Positions 8,760-18,890 of a stretch of DNA of 64,000 nt are shown piece by piece. The first letter of the stretch is position 1. Every line of letters begins with the position of its first letter. The DNA is taken from positions 1 through 64,000 of the forward strand of contig NZ_BNCM01000009.1 of the NCBI RefSeq assembly GCF_014656475.1, given 5' to 3'. Origin of the DNA: Sinomonas cellulolyticus. Lineage in GTDB: Bacteria; Actinomycetota; Actinomycetes; Actinomycetales; Micrococcaceae. The notes beneath the pieces are model-generated. The model did not search any database, was not told the origin of the DNA, and was given only the letters and a program-made list of their open reading frames with translations. A program made the position numbers and the translations under genes.

Positions 8760-9512
8760 ATGCTGCCGGAATCAGTCCAGGCGTTCATCGACGCGGAGAT
8801 CGCGGCGAGCACCGCCGACTTCTCGGACCTGCGCGCCGTCTACGTCAACGGCACGCTCAAGCGCAGCCCCGAGCAGAGCCACACGGACGGCCTCATCGCG
8901 GTGAGCCGGCATGTCATCGAGGGGGTCGGCGCTCGGGTCGACGAGATCCGCGCGGTGGACCACGACATCCCGCCGGGCGTGTACCCCGACATGCGGGAGC
9001 ACGGGTGGGAGACCGACGCCTTCCCGGACCTCTACCGCTCGCACATCGAACCGGCGGACATCGTGGTCCTCGCGACCCCGACGTGGCTGGGCGACCAGTC
9101 CTCGGTCACACGGAAGGTCGTCGAGCGGCTGTACGGCTACTCGGGCGAGGCCAACGAGCGCGGCCAGTGGGCGTACTACGGCAAGGTCGGCGGGGTGATC
9201 GTCACCGGCAACGAGGACGGCGGGAAGCACTGCGCCGCCCAGCTGCTGTACGCGCTCAGCCACATCGGCTTCACGATCCCGCCCCAGGCGGACGCCTACT
9301 GGAACGGCGAGGCGGGCCCCGGCCCGTCCTATCTCGACGACAATCGGGGCGCCCAGAACCACTGGACCACCCGGAACGCCGTGTTCGCGGCGTGGAACAT
9401 GCTCCACACGGCGCGGCGCATCAAGGACGCAGGCGGCATCCCCGCGCACGGGAACGTCGTGGCCAACTGGGACCTCTCGAATCAGGACCACCCCAATCCC
9501 GAGTACCGATGA
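8760..9512 (+). CDS. flavodoxin-like / NADPH-dependent FMN reductase-like protein
   Basis: A 250-aa single-domain protein with the alpha/beta flavodoxin-like pattern. It has a first strand and FMN-phosphate loop (VYVNGTLKRSPEQSHTDGL, residues 28-46), the second FMN loop ATPTWLGDQSS near residue 102 and VIVTGNEDGGK near 145. It probably binds FMN and reduces quinones or other small molecules, but no substrate is evident. The ATG has GGAAGGAG upstream. Its TGA overlaps the ATG of the EamA transporter gene, so the two are coupled. Confidence 0.75.
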   Translation: MLPESVQAFIDAEIAASTADFSDLRAVYVNGTLKRSPEQSHTDGLIAVSRHVIEGVGARVDEIRAVDHDIPPGVYPDMREHGWETDAFPDLYRSHIEPADIVVLATPTWLGDQSSVTRKVVERLYGYSGEANERGQWAYYGKVGGVIVTGNEDGGKHCAAQLLYALSHIGFTIPPQADAYWNGEAGPGPSYLDDNRGAQNHWTTRNAVFAAWNMLHTARRIKDAGGIPAHGNVVANWDLSNQDHPNPEYR

Positions 9513-10432
9513 GCGCGGCCCGGACGGGCGCGACCGGCTCGCAGCGCGTCCAGACTGCCCTCGTCTTCAGTGCCGCGGTGATCGTCGCGGGCGGCAACGC
9601 TGTGGCAATCCGCATCAGCAACCGGGAAATCGACCCGCTCTATGGTGCGGCGGGCCGTTTCGCGGTCGCGGCGCTCGTGTTCGCGGGGATCGTCGCGGCC
9701 GGGCGCACTCCGTGGCCGCGGGGCCGGCAGCTCGTCGGGGCCGTCCTCTACGGCGTGCTCAACTTTGCGCTCGCCTACGGGTTCATCTACGAGGGGCTCC
9801 GCACCATCCATGCGGGCATTGCCCAGGTCATCCTCGCCGCCGCGCCCCTGGCCACGATCCTCCTGACGGCCGCGTTGGGCCTCGAATCGTTCAGCTGGCG
9901 CCGTCTCGCGGGCACGGTCGTCGCGGTCCTGGGCATCGGCGTCGTGAGCGGCCTCGGCACCGGCGAGGCCCTCAGCTTCTCGCTCCTCGGCATCGGCGCC
10001 ATGGTCGCGGCCGCTGTGTCGATCGCCGCCGGCGCGGTGGTGGTGAAGGTCTTCCCGCCGGCGCCTGGTCCGGCGCTCAACGCGATCGGGATGGCGGTGG
10101 GCGCTGCGCTCCTCGCGCTCACCTCGCTGCTCACCGGCGAGCACTGGGCGGTGCCAACCCGGGTGGAGACGGTCGCGGCGGTCGGGTTCCTCATCGTCTC
10201 CACGATCATCCTCTTCGCCGCATTCCTGTTCGTGATCAGGCGCTGGAGCGCGTCCGCGACGTCCTACCAGTTCCTCCTGCTGCCGATTCCGTCTGTGCTC
10301 CTCTCGGCCCTGCTCGACGCCGAGCCGCTCACACCGTCACTGGTGGCCGGCGGTCTCCTCGTGGCCGCAGGCGCCTACGCCGCCCTGCATGCCCCGAAGA
10401 GGCGCAACCAACGGCTGAAGGCCACCCCCTGA
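9509..10432 (+). CDS. EamA/DMT-family transporter
   Basis: 307 aa with about ten hydrophobic segments arranged as two EamA repeats of five helices. The first contains GRFAVAALVFAGIVAAGR and FALAYGFIYEGLRTI, and the second contains LLLPIPSVLLSALL. It is a drug/metabolite-transporter-superfamily permease of the inner membrane, usually an exporter of amino acids or small metabolites. The start overlaps the previous stop (ATGA). Its cargo is unknown. Confidence 0.82.
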   Translation: MSAARTGATGSQRVQTALVFSAAVIVAGGNAVAIRISNREIDPLYGAAGRFAVAALVFAGIVAAGRTPWPRGRQLVGAVLYGVLNFALAYGFIYEGLRTIHAGIAQVILAAAPLATILLTAALGLESFSWRRLAGTVVAVLGIGVVSGLGTGEALSFSLLGIGAMVAAAVSIAAGAVVVKVFPPAPGPALNAIGMAVGAALLALTSLLTGEHWAVPTRVETVAAVGFLIVSTIILFAAFLFVIRRWSASATSYQFLLLPIPSVLLSALLDAEPLTPSLVAGGLLVAAGAYAALHAPKRRNQRLKATP

Positions 10433-10446
10433 GAGTCAGGCTCCCA

Positions 10447-10465
10447 AGGCCACACGACGTGGCCT
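10447..10465. terminator. terminator between convergent EamA and purU genes
   Basis: A 7-bp perfect stem AGGCCAC/GTGGCCT with loop ACGAC lies between two convergent genes. A second outer pair GAGTCA/TGACTC encloses it. There is no clear U-tract on either strand, so its efficiency is uncertain. Confidence 0.5.
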
Positions 10466-10517
10466 GCAGAACGTGACTCCCAGAGGATGGCCCTCAGGAG
10501 ATGGCGCTAGAGCATCG

Positions 10518-11441
10518 CTACCGCAGCACCACGGTGCGGTTGCCGTTGAGGATCACACGCCCCTCGCAGTGCCAGCGCACCGCGTTGGAGAGTGCCTTGG
10601 TCTCGGCGTCCCGGCCCACCGCCACGAGGTCCTCGGGCGAGTGGGTGTGATCCACCTCGATGACCTGCTGGGCGATGATCGGCCCCTCGTCGAGCTCGGC
10701 GTTGACGTAGTGCGCGGTGGCGCCGACGGTCTTGACGCCGCGATCCCACGCCTGGTGGTACGGCTTCGCGCCCTTGAAGGACGGCAGGAACGAGTGGTGG
10801 ATGTTGATCACCCGTCCCGCCATCTTCGTGGCGAGCGCGTCCGAGAGCACCTGCATGTAGCGGGCCAGGACCACGAGCTCCACGTCGTAGGAGTCCACGA
10901 GCGAGAGCAGCTTGGCCTCCGCCTCGGGCTTCGTCTCCTTGGTGACGGGGATGTGGTGGTACGGGATCCCGTGCCACTCGACGAGGCTGCGCTGGTCCTC
11001 CCAGTTCGAGACGACCGCGACGACCTCGATCGGCAGCTCGCCGATGCGCTCCCGGAAGAGCAGGTCGTTGAGGCAGTGGCCGAACTTGGAGACCATGAGG
11101 AGCACACGGGTCTTCTCCGCCGCCGGCCGGAGCTTCCAGGTCATCCCGAACTTCTCCGCGACGCCCGCGAACTCCTCGCGGAGCCTCCGGAGACGATCCC
11201 CGTCCGAGTCCGCTCCGGACTCGGTGGGAGCGGCTGTCCCGGCCGTGTCCGTGGCGGCGCTGCCGGCGGAACCCTCGAAGTGCACCCTCATGTAGAAGTG
11301 GCCTGCGCGGCGGTCCCCGAACTGCTTGATGTCGATGATGTCGCAGCCGCGCTCCGCGAGGAACCCGGAGACCGCGTACACGATCCCGGGTCCCTCTGCG
11401 CAGTCGAGCGTCAGGACATACTCGTCTTGCTGGGTGGTCAT
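10518..11441 (-). CDS. purU: formyltetrahydrofolate deformylase
   Basis: About 307 aa. PurU hydrolyses 10-formyl-THF to THF and formate. An N-terminal ACT domain (YVLTLDCAEGPGIVYAVSGF, residues 7-26) is followed by a formyltransferase-type domain with NIHHSFLPSFKGAKPYHQAW and VGATAHYVNAELDEGPIIAQ, which hold the Asn/His/Asp catalytic set. A low-complexity insert of about 20 residues near position 60 is unusual. It is the last gene of the sarcosine oxidase operon, 4 nt after soxG. There it can drain C1-THF made from sarcosine and recycle THF. The ATG at 11441 was chosen over an upstream start that overlaps soxG. Confidence 0.93.
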   Translation of the reverse strand: MTTQQDEYVLTLDCAEGPGIVYAVSGFLAERGCDIIDIKQFGDRRAGHFYMRVHFEGSAGSAATDTAGTAAPTESGADSDGDRLRRLREEFAGVAEKFGMTWKLRPAAEKTRVLLMVSKFGHCLNDLLFRERIGELPIEVVAVVSNWEDQRSLVEWHGIPYHHIPVTKETKPEAEAKLLSLVDSYDVELVVLARYMQVLSDALATKMAGRVINIHHSFLPSFKGAKPYHQAWDRGVKTVGATAHYVNAELDEGPIIAQQVIEVDHTHSPEDLVAVGRDAETKALSNAVRWHCEGRVILNGNRTVVLR

Positions 11442-11445
11442 GCTC

Positions 11446-12150
11446 TTACCGTACGCCCAGCCCTGAGGGCTCACGAACGGCGAACTCGCGCATGGCGTCG
11501 ATGAGCCACCGGCCCACGTGGTCCGCGAAGGAGGCCCGCGGCAGGATCCGGTAGGCCTGCTCGCCAGTCTTCCACACGAGCACGGGCACGTGGTCCAGGA
11601 CCGTCGCGATGGCCTGGCCCACGGCGAAGTGCCGCGGGTGCAGGTCGAACGAGACGCCCTTCTCGAGCACCGGCAGGGCGCTCGGGCCGGTCAGCTCGAA
11701 CGTCGTGCGGTTCGCGGAGAGGTCGACGACGGCGCCCGGCGTGCGCGCCCCGACCTCGCCGAGCGCCGCACCCACCCGGGAGGCCTCGGCCTGGCCGCGG
11801 TCCTCGGCCGCGGAGTCGTCGTCGCCGACGGCCAGGAACTCATCGGGTCCGATCCACAGCACCGTGTAGCCGCCGCCCGCCGTCGTGCTCCCGTGCCCGG
11901 TGGGGAGGGAGACGCCGAGGGCTGATTCGATGGCGGCGGCACCTGCCGAGCCCGGCACCGCCCGGAGGCCGAGCTGGGTCACGAACGGGACCTCGCGCAC
12001 GGCAACCGCGCGCTGGGGGTCGGCGGCCACCGCAGCCGACGCCGAGGCGAAGGCCTCCGCGAGCTGTGCGGCGGGGCTGCGGCGCAGGGCCGGAGCCCCC
12101 GGGCCCGCGAGCGGGGAGTTGGCGGGGGTCACAACAGTTGTCTCAGCCAT
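11446..12150 (-). CDS. soxG: sarcosine oxidase gamma subunit
   Basis: 234 aa, the normal size of SoxG in the heterotetrameric enzyme. It resembles part of the GcvT fold: [27 protein letters not shown] and [18 protein letters not shown] are typical. The N-terminal 45 residues are Ala-rich. It helps shape the large internal cavity through which formaldehyde reaches THF on the alpha subunit. The start overlaps the soxA end by 8 nt. Confidence 0.88.
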   Translation of the reverse strand: MAETTVVTPANSPLAGPGAPALRRSPAAQLAEAFASASAAVAADPQRAVAVREVPFVTQLGLRAVPGSAGAAAIESALGVSLPTGHGSTTAGGGYTVLWIGPDEFLAVGDDDSAAEDRGQAEASRVGAALGEVGARTPGAVVDLSANRTTFELTGPSALPVLEKGVSFDLHPRHFAVGQAIATVLDHVPVLVWKTGEQAYRILPRASFADHVGRWLIDAMREFAVREPSGLGVR

Positions 12151-15112
12151 CACGGCGCTTCCCTTCAGGATCAAACAGGACGGTCTCACCGACCGTGACG
12201 TCCACGAGCCGGTCCCCGGCGACGGCGGTGAGGGTCTCGCCGATCCGGTTGCGGCCGTTCTTGATGAGGGCCAGGGCGAACGAGCGTCCCAGCGCCGCCG
12301 AGTGGTAGCTCGACGTGACGAATCCCTGCATGGGCACGGGGCCCTGGGAGGAGTCCGCGGAAAGTCCCTGCTCGATGATCTGCGTGCCCTCCGGGAGGCG
12401 GAAGGACGGGTCCACCGGGACCAGGGAGATGAGGTGCTTGCGGTCACCGCGCGCGGTGTCCTCACGGGAGTAGGAGCGCTTGCCCACGAAGTCCTTGGCC
12501 TTGGACACGATCCACTCCATGCCCGCGTCCTGCGGGGTCACGGTGCCGTCGGTGTCCTGGCCCACGATCGGGTAGCCCTTCTCGGCGCGCAGCACGTGCA
12601 TCGTCTCCGTGCCGTACGGGGTGATGTCGAACTCCGCGCCGGCCTCGGCGACGTCCTCCCACACCTGCAGCCCGTACCATGTGGCCACGTTGATCTCGTA
12701 GGCGAGCTCGCCGGAGAACGAGATGCGGCACACGCGGGCGGGGATGCCGGAGGCGAGGGTCGTCTCACGCCAGGCCATGAACGGGAACGCGTCGTTGTCC
12801 ACGTCCAGCTCGGGGGCGACCTTCGCGATGACGGCGCGGGACTTGGGCCCGACCACCGCCACCGTGGTCCACTGCTCGGTCACGGACGTGAAGTTCGCGT
12901 CGAGCTCGGGCCACTCCGTCTGGTGCCACTCCTCGAGCCAGTCGAGCACCTTGGCGGCGCCGCCGGTCGTGGTGGTCATGAAGTAGCGGTCCTGATCGAT
13001 GCGCAGGGTCACGCCGTCGTCGAAGATCATCCCGTCGGGGCCGCACATGACGCCGTAGCGGCCCATGCCCGGGGCGAGCTTCTTGAAGGCGTTCGTGTAG
13101 ATCCGGTTGAGGAACTCGCCTGCGTCCGCACCCCAGATCTCGATCTTGCCGAGGGTCGTCGCGTCCATGAAGCCCACGGACTCGCGCACGGCGGCGCACT
13201 CGCGCAGCACGGCCTCGTCCATGGTCTCCTCGCCCTGGGGGAAGTACCAGGGGCGCAGCCACTGGCCCACGAACTCGAACTTCGCGCCGTGCTCGACGTG
13301 CCACGGGTGGATGGACGTGATCCGCTCGGGGTCGAACAGCTCCCCGCGCTTGCGGCCGGCCATCGCGGCGAAGGCGACGGGCGCGTACGGGGCGCGGAAC
13401 GTCGTCGTGCCGATCTCGCCGATGCCGGGGGCGCTGCTGTCGGCCTGGCCCTTCAGCGCCGCGGCGATCACGCCGATCGCGTTCACGCCGGAGGTCTTGC
13501 CCTGGTCGTTCGCGGTGGAGATCGAGGTGTAGCGCTTGACGTGCTCCACGGAGCGCATGCCGGCTCCGGTCGCACGGAGCACGTCCTTGACCGTCTGGTC
13601 GCGCTGGAAGTCCACGAAGTGGGTGTCCCAGTCGGCGGGCCCGCCGGTCTCGCCCGGGACGAGCCAGACCTGGCGCGTCGGGGCGGAGGCCGCGGCGGGG
13701 TAGGCGGAGACCGCGGTGGCGTGCTCTCCGGCCTCGGTCACGAAGCCCGCGTTGAATGCTGCGACGGCGCCGGCGTGGGCTCCCTCGGAGACCGCGTCGC
13801 CCGTGCCGTACGAGCCGCGGGCTGCGCCGACCACCTGCTGGGCGGTGACGGTGCTCGCGGGCACGAAGCCGGCCAGGTCGTCGTCCCAGCGCAGCTTGCC
13901 CTGCCGCTGGCTGAACAGGTGGACGAGTGGGCTCCAGCCGCCCGAGACGGCCAGGAGGTCGGCCGCGAGGCGCTCGCCCTCGCCGGTCAGCTTCCCGGCG
14001 GCGTCCAGGCCGCGCACGACGACGCCGCTCACCCGTCCGCTCTCGGAGCCTTCCGTGCTGCTCACCACGGAGCCGGGGATCACGCGGATCCCTGCGGCCT
14101 CCGCGGCGCTGGCCACGGGAGTCTTCTCGGGGCGGGCGTCGACCACGGCCGCGACGGGCACCCCGGCAGCGACGAGGTCGGCGGCGGTGGCGTACGCGGA
14201 GTCGTTCGTGGTGAAGACGACCGCGGAGGAGCCCGGCCTGACGCCGTACCGGTTGAGGTACGTGCGGGCCGCGGAAGCCAGCATGATGCCCGGGCGGTCG
14301 TTGTCCGCGAACACGATGGGACGCTCGTGGGCGCCGGTCGCAAGGACCACCTGGCCGGCACGGATGTGCCAGAGGCGCTGGCGCGAGACGCCCTGGGCGT
14401 CCAGCTCGCGGGCCTTGGCCGTGCCCAGGTGGTCCGTGCGGGACTCGAGTGCCACCACGTAGTTCGAGTCGTACGAGCCGAACGCGTTGGTGCGCGTCAG
14501 GACCGTGACATCCTCGGCGGCGGCGAGCTCAGCGGCAGCCGCCGCGATCCACTCAGGAGCGGGCACGCCGTCGACCGTCTCACCGGGTGCGGAGAGCAGC
14601 GAGCCGCCCACCTCCGGCTGGTCGTCGATGAGGATCACGCGGGCGCCCGTGGCGGCGGCCTCGCGGGCCGCGGAGAGGCCTGCGGGGCCTGCGCCGATCA
14701 CGAGCACATCGGTGTGCACGTGCTTCTTGTCGTAGACGGCGGTGTCCTGGCGGGGATCGAGCGTGCCGAGGCCGGAGAGGTACGTGGCGTCCAGCCCGTC
14801 CGTGAGCTCGACGACCGTGGCGGGCAGCATCGTCTCGTTGACGCCGCCGGCGCCGCGGTCCTTGACGGTCAGCAGTGCGTTGGGCTCCTCGACGCCGGCG
14901 GCGAGGATGCCGCGGGGCCGGCGCAGGTACATGGACGGGCCGGTCTCGACCACGCCGTTGGCGAGGAGGGCCGAGGCGACCGTGTCGCCTGCGAAGCCTG
15001 TGTACTCCGTGCCGTCCACGGTGAAGGTCAGCGGGGTGCTGCGGTCGATCCGCTCGGTGGTCCGCCCGCCGACGGGATGCTCGGCCGGGAGACGGTGGCT
15101 CTGGCTGGTCAC
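12143..15112 (-). CDS. soxA: sarcosine oxidase alpha subunit
   Basis: 989 aa, the usual length. The N-terminal part has a ferredoxin-like segment ([20 protein letters not shown]) and a dinucleotide fold [19 protein letters not shown] for NAD+. The C-terminal third is a GcvT-like THF-binding domain ([39 protein letters not shown]). With beta, gamma and delta it oxidises sarcosine to glycine, transferring the methyl carbon to THF and making H2O2. Start GTG 15112 overlaps the soxD stop by 4 nt; the longer open frame upstream only re-reads soxD. It is central to using the sarcosine released by creatinase. Confidence 0.95.
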   Translation of the reverse strand: MTSQSHRLPAEHPVGGRTTERIDRSTPLTFTVDGTEYTGFAGDTVASALLANGVVETGPSMYLRRPRGILAAGVEEPNALLTVKDRGAGGVNETMLPATVVELTDGLDATYLSGLGTLDPRQDTAVYDKKHVHTDVLVIGAGPAGLSAAREAAATGARVILIDDQPEVGGSLLSAPGETVDGVPAPEWIAAAAAELAAAEDVTVLTRTNAFGSYDSNYVVALESRTDHLGTAKARELDAQGVSRQRLWHIRAGQVVLATGAHERPIVFADNDRPGIMLASAARTYLNRYGVRPGSSAVVFTTNDSAYATAADLVAAGVPVAAVVDARPEKTPVASAAEAAGIRVIPGSVVSSTEGSESGRVSGVVVRGLDAAGKLTGEGERLAADLLAVSGGWSPLVHLFSQRQGKLRWDDDLAGFVPASTVTAQQVVGAARGSYGTGDAVSEGAHAGAVAAFNAGFVTEAGEHATAVSAYPAAASAPTRQVWLVPGETGGPADWDTHFVDFQRDQTVKDVLRATGAGMRSVEHVKRYTSISTANDQGKTSGVNAIGVIAAALKGQADSSAPGIGEIGTTTFRAPYAPVAFAAMAGRKRGELFDPERITSIHPWHVEHGAKFEFVGQWLRPWYFPQGEETMDEAVLRECAAVRESVGFMDATTLGKIEIWGADAGEFLNRIYTNAFKKLAPGMGRYGVMCGPDGMIFDDGVTLRIDQDRYFMTTTTGGAAKVLDWLEEWHQTEWPELDANFTSVTEQWTTVAVVGPKSRAVIAKVAPELDVDNDAFPFMAWRETTLASGIPARVCRISFSGELAYEINVATWYGLQVWEDVAEAGAEFDITPYGTETMHVLRAEKGYPIVGQDTDGTVTPQDAGMEWIVSKAKDFVGKRSYSREDTARGDRKHLISLVPVDPSFRLPEGTQIIEQGLSADSSQGPVPMQGFVTSSYHSAALGRSFALALIKNGRNRIGETLTAVAGDRLVDVTVGETVLFDPEGKRRDG

Positions 15113-15420
15113 TTCTGGCCTCCATTCGTGGACGCGGGCGCTGCTGCGGCTGACGCCGCGGGGGCTGCGCCGGTGTAGACGGACTTGAACTCGTAGGTCA
15201 CGGTGTCGCGGACCGCGTTGAACCACTTGCGGCATCCACCGGTGTGGACCCAGCGCTCGGCGAAGCTGCCCTTGGGGTTCTCACGGTAGAAGAGGTAGCG
15301 GGACCACTCCTTGTCCGACAGCTCGGCGGGGTTCTCGGGGTAGGCCACGTGCGCCTGGCCGCCGTAGTGGAACTCGGTCTCGTCGCGGGGCCCGCAGTTC
15401 GGGCAGGTGATGAGAAGCAT
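15109..15420 (-). CDS. soxD: sarcosine oxidase delta subunit
   Basis: 103 aa with the Zn-binding start [20 protein letters not shown] (two Cys) and later [17 protein letters not shown] with another Cys. This is diagnostic of SoxD. The C-terminal 20 residues are Ala/Pro-rich. It has a clear AGGAG site 7 nt before the ATG and sits between soxB and soxA, the canonical order. Confidence 0.94.
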   Translation of the reverse strand: MLLITCPNCGPRDETEFHYGGQAHVAYPENPAELSDKEWSRYLFYRENPKGSFAERWVHTGGCRKWFNAVRDTVTYEFKSVYTGAAPAASAAAAPASTNGGQK

Positions 15421-15455
15421 GCTCTGGCTCCTTTCTGGTCTGTCTGAGCCTGGGC

Positions 15456-16673
15456 TCAGTGCGCCACGGCGGCGGCGCCGTGCTCGTCGATGAGGGCGCC
15501 GGTCTCGAAGCGCTCGAGGGCGAACGGTGCGTTGAGGGCGTGGGGCTCGTCATTGGCGATCGTGTGCGCCATGGTCCAGCCGGCGCCCGGGGTGCCCTTG
15601 AAGCCGCCGGTGCCCCAGCCGCAGTTGACGTACATGCCCTCGACGGGGGCCTTGCCGACCACCGGGGACGCGTCGAGCGTGACGTCGACGATGCCGCCCC
15701 ACGTGCGCAGGAGGTGCGCCCGGGAGAAGATCGGGAAGAGCTCCACGGCCGCGGCCATCTGCTCCTCGATGACGTGGAAGGCGCCGCGCTGGCCGTACCC
15801 GTTGTAGGAGTCGATGCCTGCGCCCATGACCAGCTCGCCCTTGTGCGCCTGGGAGACGTACACGTGGACGTGGTTGGACATGACCACCGTGGGGTGGACC
15901 TTCTCGTGGAGCTCGGAGACGAGCGCCTGGAGGGGGTGGGACTGGATTGGGAGGTCGAATCCGGCGAGCTTGGCCAGCACGCTCGAGTGGCCGGCGGCGC
16001 ACAGCGCCACCTTGCCGGTGGCGATCGTGCCGCGGTTGGTCTGCACGCCCACCACGCGGTTGCCGTCCTTGACGAAGCCCGTGACTTCGCAGTTCTGGAT
16101 GATGTCGACGCCGAGCTCGTCCGCCTTGCGGGCGAAGGCCCACGCCACGTGGTCGTGCTTCGCGATGCCGGCGCGGGGCTGGTAGGTCGCACCGAGGACC
16201 GGGTAGCGGATGTCCTCGCTGACGTTGATGATCGGGCAGAGCTCCTTGACCTGGTCCGCGTCGAGCCACTCGGCGTCCACGCCGTTGAGCTTGTTCGCGC
16301 CCACTCGGCGCACGGACTCGCGCACGTCCTGGAGCGTGTGCGCGAGGTTCATGACGCCGCGCTGGCTGAACAGGAAGTCGTACTCGAGCTCCTCGGGGAG
16401 CTGTTCCCAGAGCTTGAGCGAGTGCTCGTAGATCGCGGCCGACTCGTCCCAGAGGTAGTTCGAGCGGATGATCGTCGTGTTGCGCGCCATGTTGCCGCCG
16501 GCAAGCCAGCCGCGCTCGAGGACCGCGATGTTGGTCATCCCGTGGTTCTTCGCCAGGTAGTAGGCCGTGGCGAGGCCGTGCCCGCCGCCGCCGACGATCA
16601 CAGCGTCGTACGAGGGCTTCGGGTCCGGGTTGTGCCAGAGGAAGTCCGGGTGTTCGGGCAGCAGATCCGCCAT
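15456..16673 (-). CDS. soxB: sarcosine oxidase beta subunit
   Basis: 405 aa, a DAO-family flavoprotein that binds FAD and covalent FMN and oxidises sarcosine. The FAD motif is [20 protein letters not shown] (residues 21-40). [18 protein letters not shown] follows, and [16 protein letters not shown] lies near residue 250. The ATG at 16673 shares one base with the glyA stop (TGATG). A GTG three bases earlier would give a 4-nt overlap and one more residue. It is second in the glyA-sox-purU operon. Confidence 0.95.
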   Translation of the reverse strand: MADLLPEHPDFLWHNPDPKPSYDAVIVGGGGHGLATAYYLAKNHGMTNIAVLERGWLAGGNMARNTTIIRSNYLWDESAAIYEHSLKLWEQLPEELEYDFLFSQRGVMNLAHTLQDVRESVRRVGANKLNGVDAEWLDADQVKELCPIINVSEDIRYPVLGATYQPRAGIAKHDHVAWAFARKADELGVDIIQNCEVTGFVKDGNRVVGVQTNRGTIATGKVALCAAGHSSVLAKLAGFDLPIQSHPLQALVSELHEKVHPTVVMSNHVHVYVSQAHKGELVMGAGIDSYNGYGQRGAFHVIEEQMAAAVELFPIFSRAHLLRTWGGIVDVTLDASPVVGKAPVEGMYVNCGWGTGGFKGTPGAGWTMAHTIANDEPHALNAPFALERFETGALIDEHGAAAVAH

Positions 16674-18001
16674 CACTGGGCTCCGTTCTCGGTATGGACC
16701 CAGGCCAGGTCGTTCTGGCCTGGGGTCAGGTGCGGGTAGAGGGGGTGCTTGTCGGCGAGGACGGCGACGCGGCTGCGCAGCGAGGCGGCCAGCTCGTCGT
16801 CGAACTCGGGCTTGAGCGCGGCAGCGATGATGTCTGCCACCTCGAGGAACTCTTCGGCGCCGAAGCCGCGGGTGGCGAGGGCCGGCGTGCCGATGCGCAG
16901 GCCCGAGGAGACCATCGGCGGCCGCGGGTCGAACGGGACGGCATTGCGGTTCACGGTGATGCCGATCCGGTGCAGGCGGTCCTCGCCCTGCTGGCCGTCG
17001 AGCTCCGAGTTGCGCAGGTCCACGAGGACGAGGTGCACGTCCGTGCCGCCGTTGACGACGCCGATCCCCGCCTCCGCGAGGTCGGGCTGCAGGAGGCGCT
17101 CGGCCAGGATCCGTGCGCCCTCGAGCGTGCGGTGCTGGCGGTCCTTGAAGTCCTCGGTCGCCGCGAACCGGAAGGCGACGGCCTTGCCTGCGATCACGTG
17201 CTCGAGGGGGCCGCCCTGCTGGCCGGGGAACACGGCCGAGTTGACCTTCTTGGCCAGGGCCGGGTCGTTCGTGAGGATGATGCCTCCGCGCGGACCGCCG
17301 AGCGTCTTGTGCGTCGTGGTGGTCGTGACGTGGGCGTGGGGCACCGGGTTCGGGTGGAGGCCTGCGGCCACGAGGCCAGCGAAGTGGCTCATGTCCACGA
17401 GCAGGAACGCGCCGACCTTGTCCGCGATCCGGCGGAACTCCGCGAAGTCGAGCTGGCGCGAGTACGCGGACCAGCCGGCGATCATGAGCTGGGGCCGGTG
17501 CTCGTCGGCGAGCCGCTCCACCTCCGCCATGTCGATCCGGTGGTCCTTCTCGGACACCTGGTAGGGGACCACCTTGTAGAGCTTGCCGGAGAAGTTGATC
17601 TTCATCCCGTGCGTGAGGTGACCGCCGTGGGCCAGGTCGAGGCCCATGATCGTGTCGCCCGGGGTGATGAGGGCGTGCATCGCGGCCGCATTCGCCTGGG
17701 CACCGGAGTGCGGCTGGACGTTCGCGTACTCCGCACCGAAGAGCGCCTTTGCCCTGTCGATGGCCAGCTGCTCGATGACGTCGACGTTCTCGCAGCCGCC
17801 GTAGTACCGCTTGCCCGGGTAGCCCTCGGCGTATTTGTTGGTCAGCACCGAGCCCTGGGCCTCCATGACCGCGGTCGGTGCGAAGTTCTCGCTCGCGATC
17901 ATCTCGAGGGTGTCCTGCTGGCGCTCTAGCTCGGCCGCGATGGCTGCGGCAACCTCGGGATCCGCGCTCGCGAGCGGGAGATCGAGAAGGTTCTCCATCA
18001 T
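16673..18001 (-). CDS. glyA: serine hydroxymethyltransferase
   Basis: 442 aa PLP enzyme that combines glycine and 5,10-methylene-THF to serine. The PLP lysine lies in [14 protein letters not shown] near residue 240, and the N-terminal [19 protein letters not shown] loop is intact. As first gene of the sarcosine oxidase operon it takes both sarcosine products, glycine and the C1 unit. Two ATG codons are adjacent. AAGGAGG ends one base before the first, so the second (17998) may be the real start. A strong promoter and inverted repeat lie upstream. It may be a second, catabolic SHMT beside a housekeeping copy elsewhere (inference). Confidence 0.95.
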   Translation of the reverse strand: MMENLLDLPLASADPEVAAAIAAELERQQDTLEMIASENFAPTAVMEAQGSVLTNKYAEGYPGKRYYGGCENVDVIEQLAIDRAKALFGAEYANVQPHSGAQANAAAMHALITPGDTIMGLDLAHGGHLTHGMKINFSGKLYKVVPYQVSEKDHRIDMAEVERLADEHRPQLMIAGWSAYSRQLDFAEFRRIADKVGAFLLVDMSHFAGLVAAGLHPNPVPHAHVTTTTTHKTLGGPRGGIILTNDPALAKKVNSAVFPGQQGGPLEHVIAGKAVAFRFAATEDFKDRQHRTLEGARILAERLLQPDLAEAGIGVVNGGTDVHLVLVDLRNSELDGQQGEDRLHRIGITVNRNAVPFDPRPPMVSSGLRIGTPALATRGFGAEEFLEVADIIAAALKPEFDDELAASLRSRVAVLADKHPLYPHLTPGQNDLAWVHTENGAQ

Positions 18002-18033
18002 GCCTCCTTGGTCTGGAACGAGATTGGTATCTG

Positions 18034-18058
18034 ACTAATCATCAACTGATATATTAGT
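18034..18058. promoter_or_regulatory. operator candidate for the GntR regulator
   Basis: ACTAAT (18034-18039) and ATTAGT (18053-18058) form a 6-bp inverted repeat with 13 bp between, enclosing the near-palindrome ATCAACTGAT. The region is AT-rich, unlike its surroundings. It lies just downstream of the glyA promoter's -10 box, where a bound repressor would block transcription. The FCD-type GntR protein encoded next door is the likely binder. Confidence 0.55.
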
Positions 18059-18068
18059 TCTGCCACCG

Positions 18069-18097
18069 ATAGTATGGTTCACATCACAGGGAGTCAA
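18069..18097 (-). promoter_or_regulatory. sigma-70-type promoter of the glyA-sox-purU operon
   Basis: On the minus strand TTGACT (18092-18097) and TACTAT (18069-18074) are 17 bp apart, close to consensus. Transcription should start near 18062 and run into glyA through the inverted repeat at 18034-18058. Confidence 0.65.
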
Positions 18098-18123
18098 GCG
18101 GCCCTGGGGAAAGGAGGTGCACG

Positions 18124-18786
18124 GTGACGATTGCAACCGTGGAAGGCGCGCCGTCAGGCGTCTCGCTGGCCGAGCAGGCCTACCTGACGCTGCGCGACCG
18201 GCTCATCATGCTCGAGATCAAGCCGGGCGCCCCGATCAACGACACCGCCCTGGCCGCCGAGCTCGGCGTGGGCCGGACGCCGGTACGGGAGGCGCTCAAG
18301 CGGCTCGAAGTGGACCACCTCGTGGTGTCCTACCCCCGGCGCGGAACGTTCGCCACGGCCGTGGACATCACGGAGCTCGCCGACGTCTCCGAGATCCGCG
18401 AGCAGCTCGAGCCCCTCGCCGCCCGCCGCGCCGCCCGGGACGCGTCACCGGCCATGCGCGCGCAGCTGCGCGAGACCGCGGACACGATCGAGTCGCTCAC
18501 CGAGCCCCTCGACCAGCGCGAGCTCATGCGCTACGACATCACCGTGCACCGGCTCATCTACGCCGCCGCCGGCAACCCGCACCTCACCGATGCGCTCATC
18601 CGGTACGACAACCTGGCCACCCGGATCTGGTGCCTCGTCCTGGACAAGGTGTCCTCGGTGGCCGGACACGTCCAGGAGCACGCCGACCTGCTCCGCGCGA
18701 TTGCCGACGGCGACAGCGAGGCCGCGGGCCGGATGGCGCTCGAGCACGTCACGAGCTTCGAGGCGACGATCCGCAAGGCCCTCTGA
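18124..18786 (+). CDS. GntR/FCD-family transcriptional regulator
   Basis: 220 aa. The winged HTH (LTLRDRLIMLEIKPGAPIND, then AAELGVGRTPVREALKRLEV, residues 22-62) is followed by an all-helical FCD domain. That domain has likely metal ligands in RYDITVHRLIYAAAGNPH, EHADLLRAIADGD and LEHVTSF. Such proteins usually sense small carboxylic or amino acids. It is divergent from glyA-sox, so it probably represses sarcosine use until an inducer appears. The start is GTG with a strong AAAGGAGGTG site. Confidence 0.88.
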   Translation: MTIATVEGAPSGVSLAEQAYLTLRDRLIMLEIKPGAPINDTALAAELGVGRTPVREALKRLEVDHLVVSYPRRGTFATAVDITELADVSEIREQLEPLAARRAARDASPAMRAQLRETADTIESLTEPLDQRELMRYDITVHRLIYAAAGNPHLTDALIRYDNLATRIWCLVLDKVSSVAGHVQEHADLLRAIADGDSEAAGRMALEHVTSFEATIRKAL

Positions 18787-18846
18787 GCCGCCCCCGGCAG
18801 ACGCGGGAACCGCGCCCCAGCCACCGGCTGCATGACCCTCATCGTC

Positions 18847-18879
18847 AGCAGGGGCCGTCCGAGGAGGGCGGCCCCTGCT
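18847..18879. terminator. bidirectional terminator
   Basis: A perfect 11-bp stem AGCAGGGGCCG/CGGCCCCTGCT with an 11-nt loop lies between the GntR gene and the convergent DUF2087 gene. There is no long U-tract. Confidence 0.6.
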
Positions 18880-18890
18880 CGCGTTCGGGA

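Noticed and set aside
11885..15178. A 1097-codon open frame on the plus strand opposite soxA and soxG
   Set aside because: It is antisense to well-conserved genes and reads as His/Gly/Val/Asp-rich low-complexity protein. High GC content keeps such shadow frames open.
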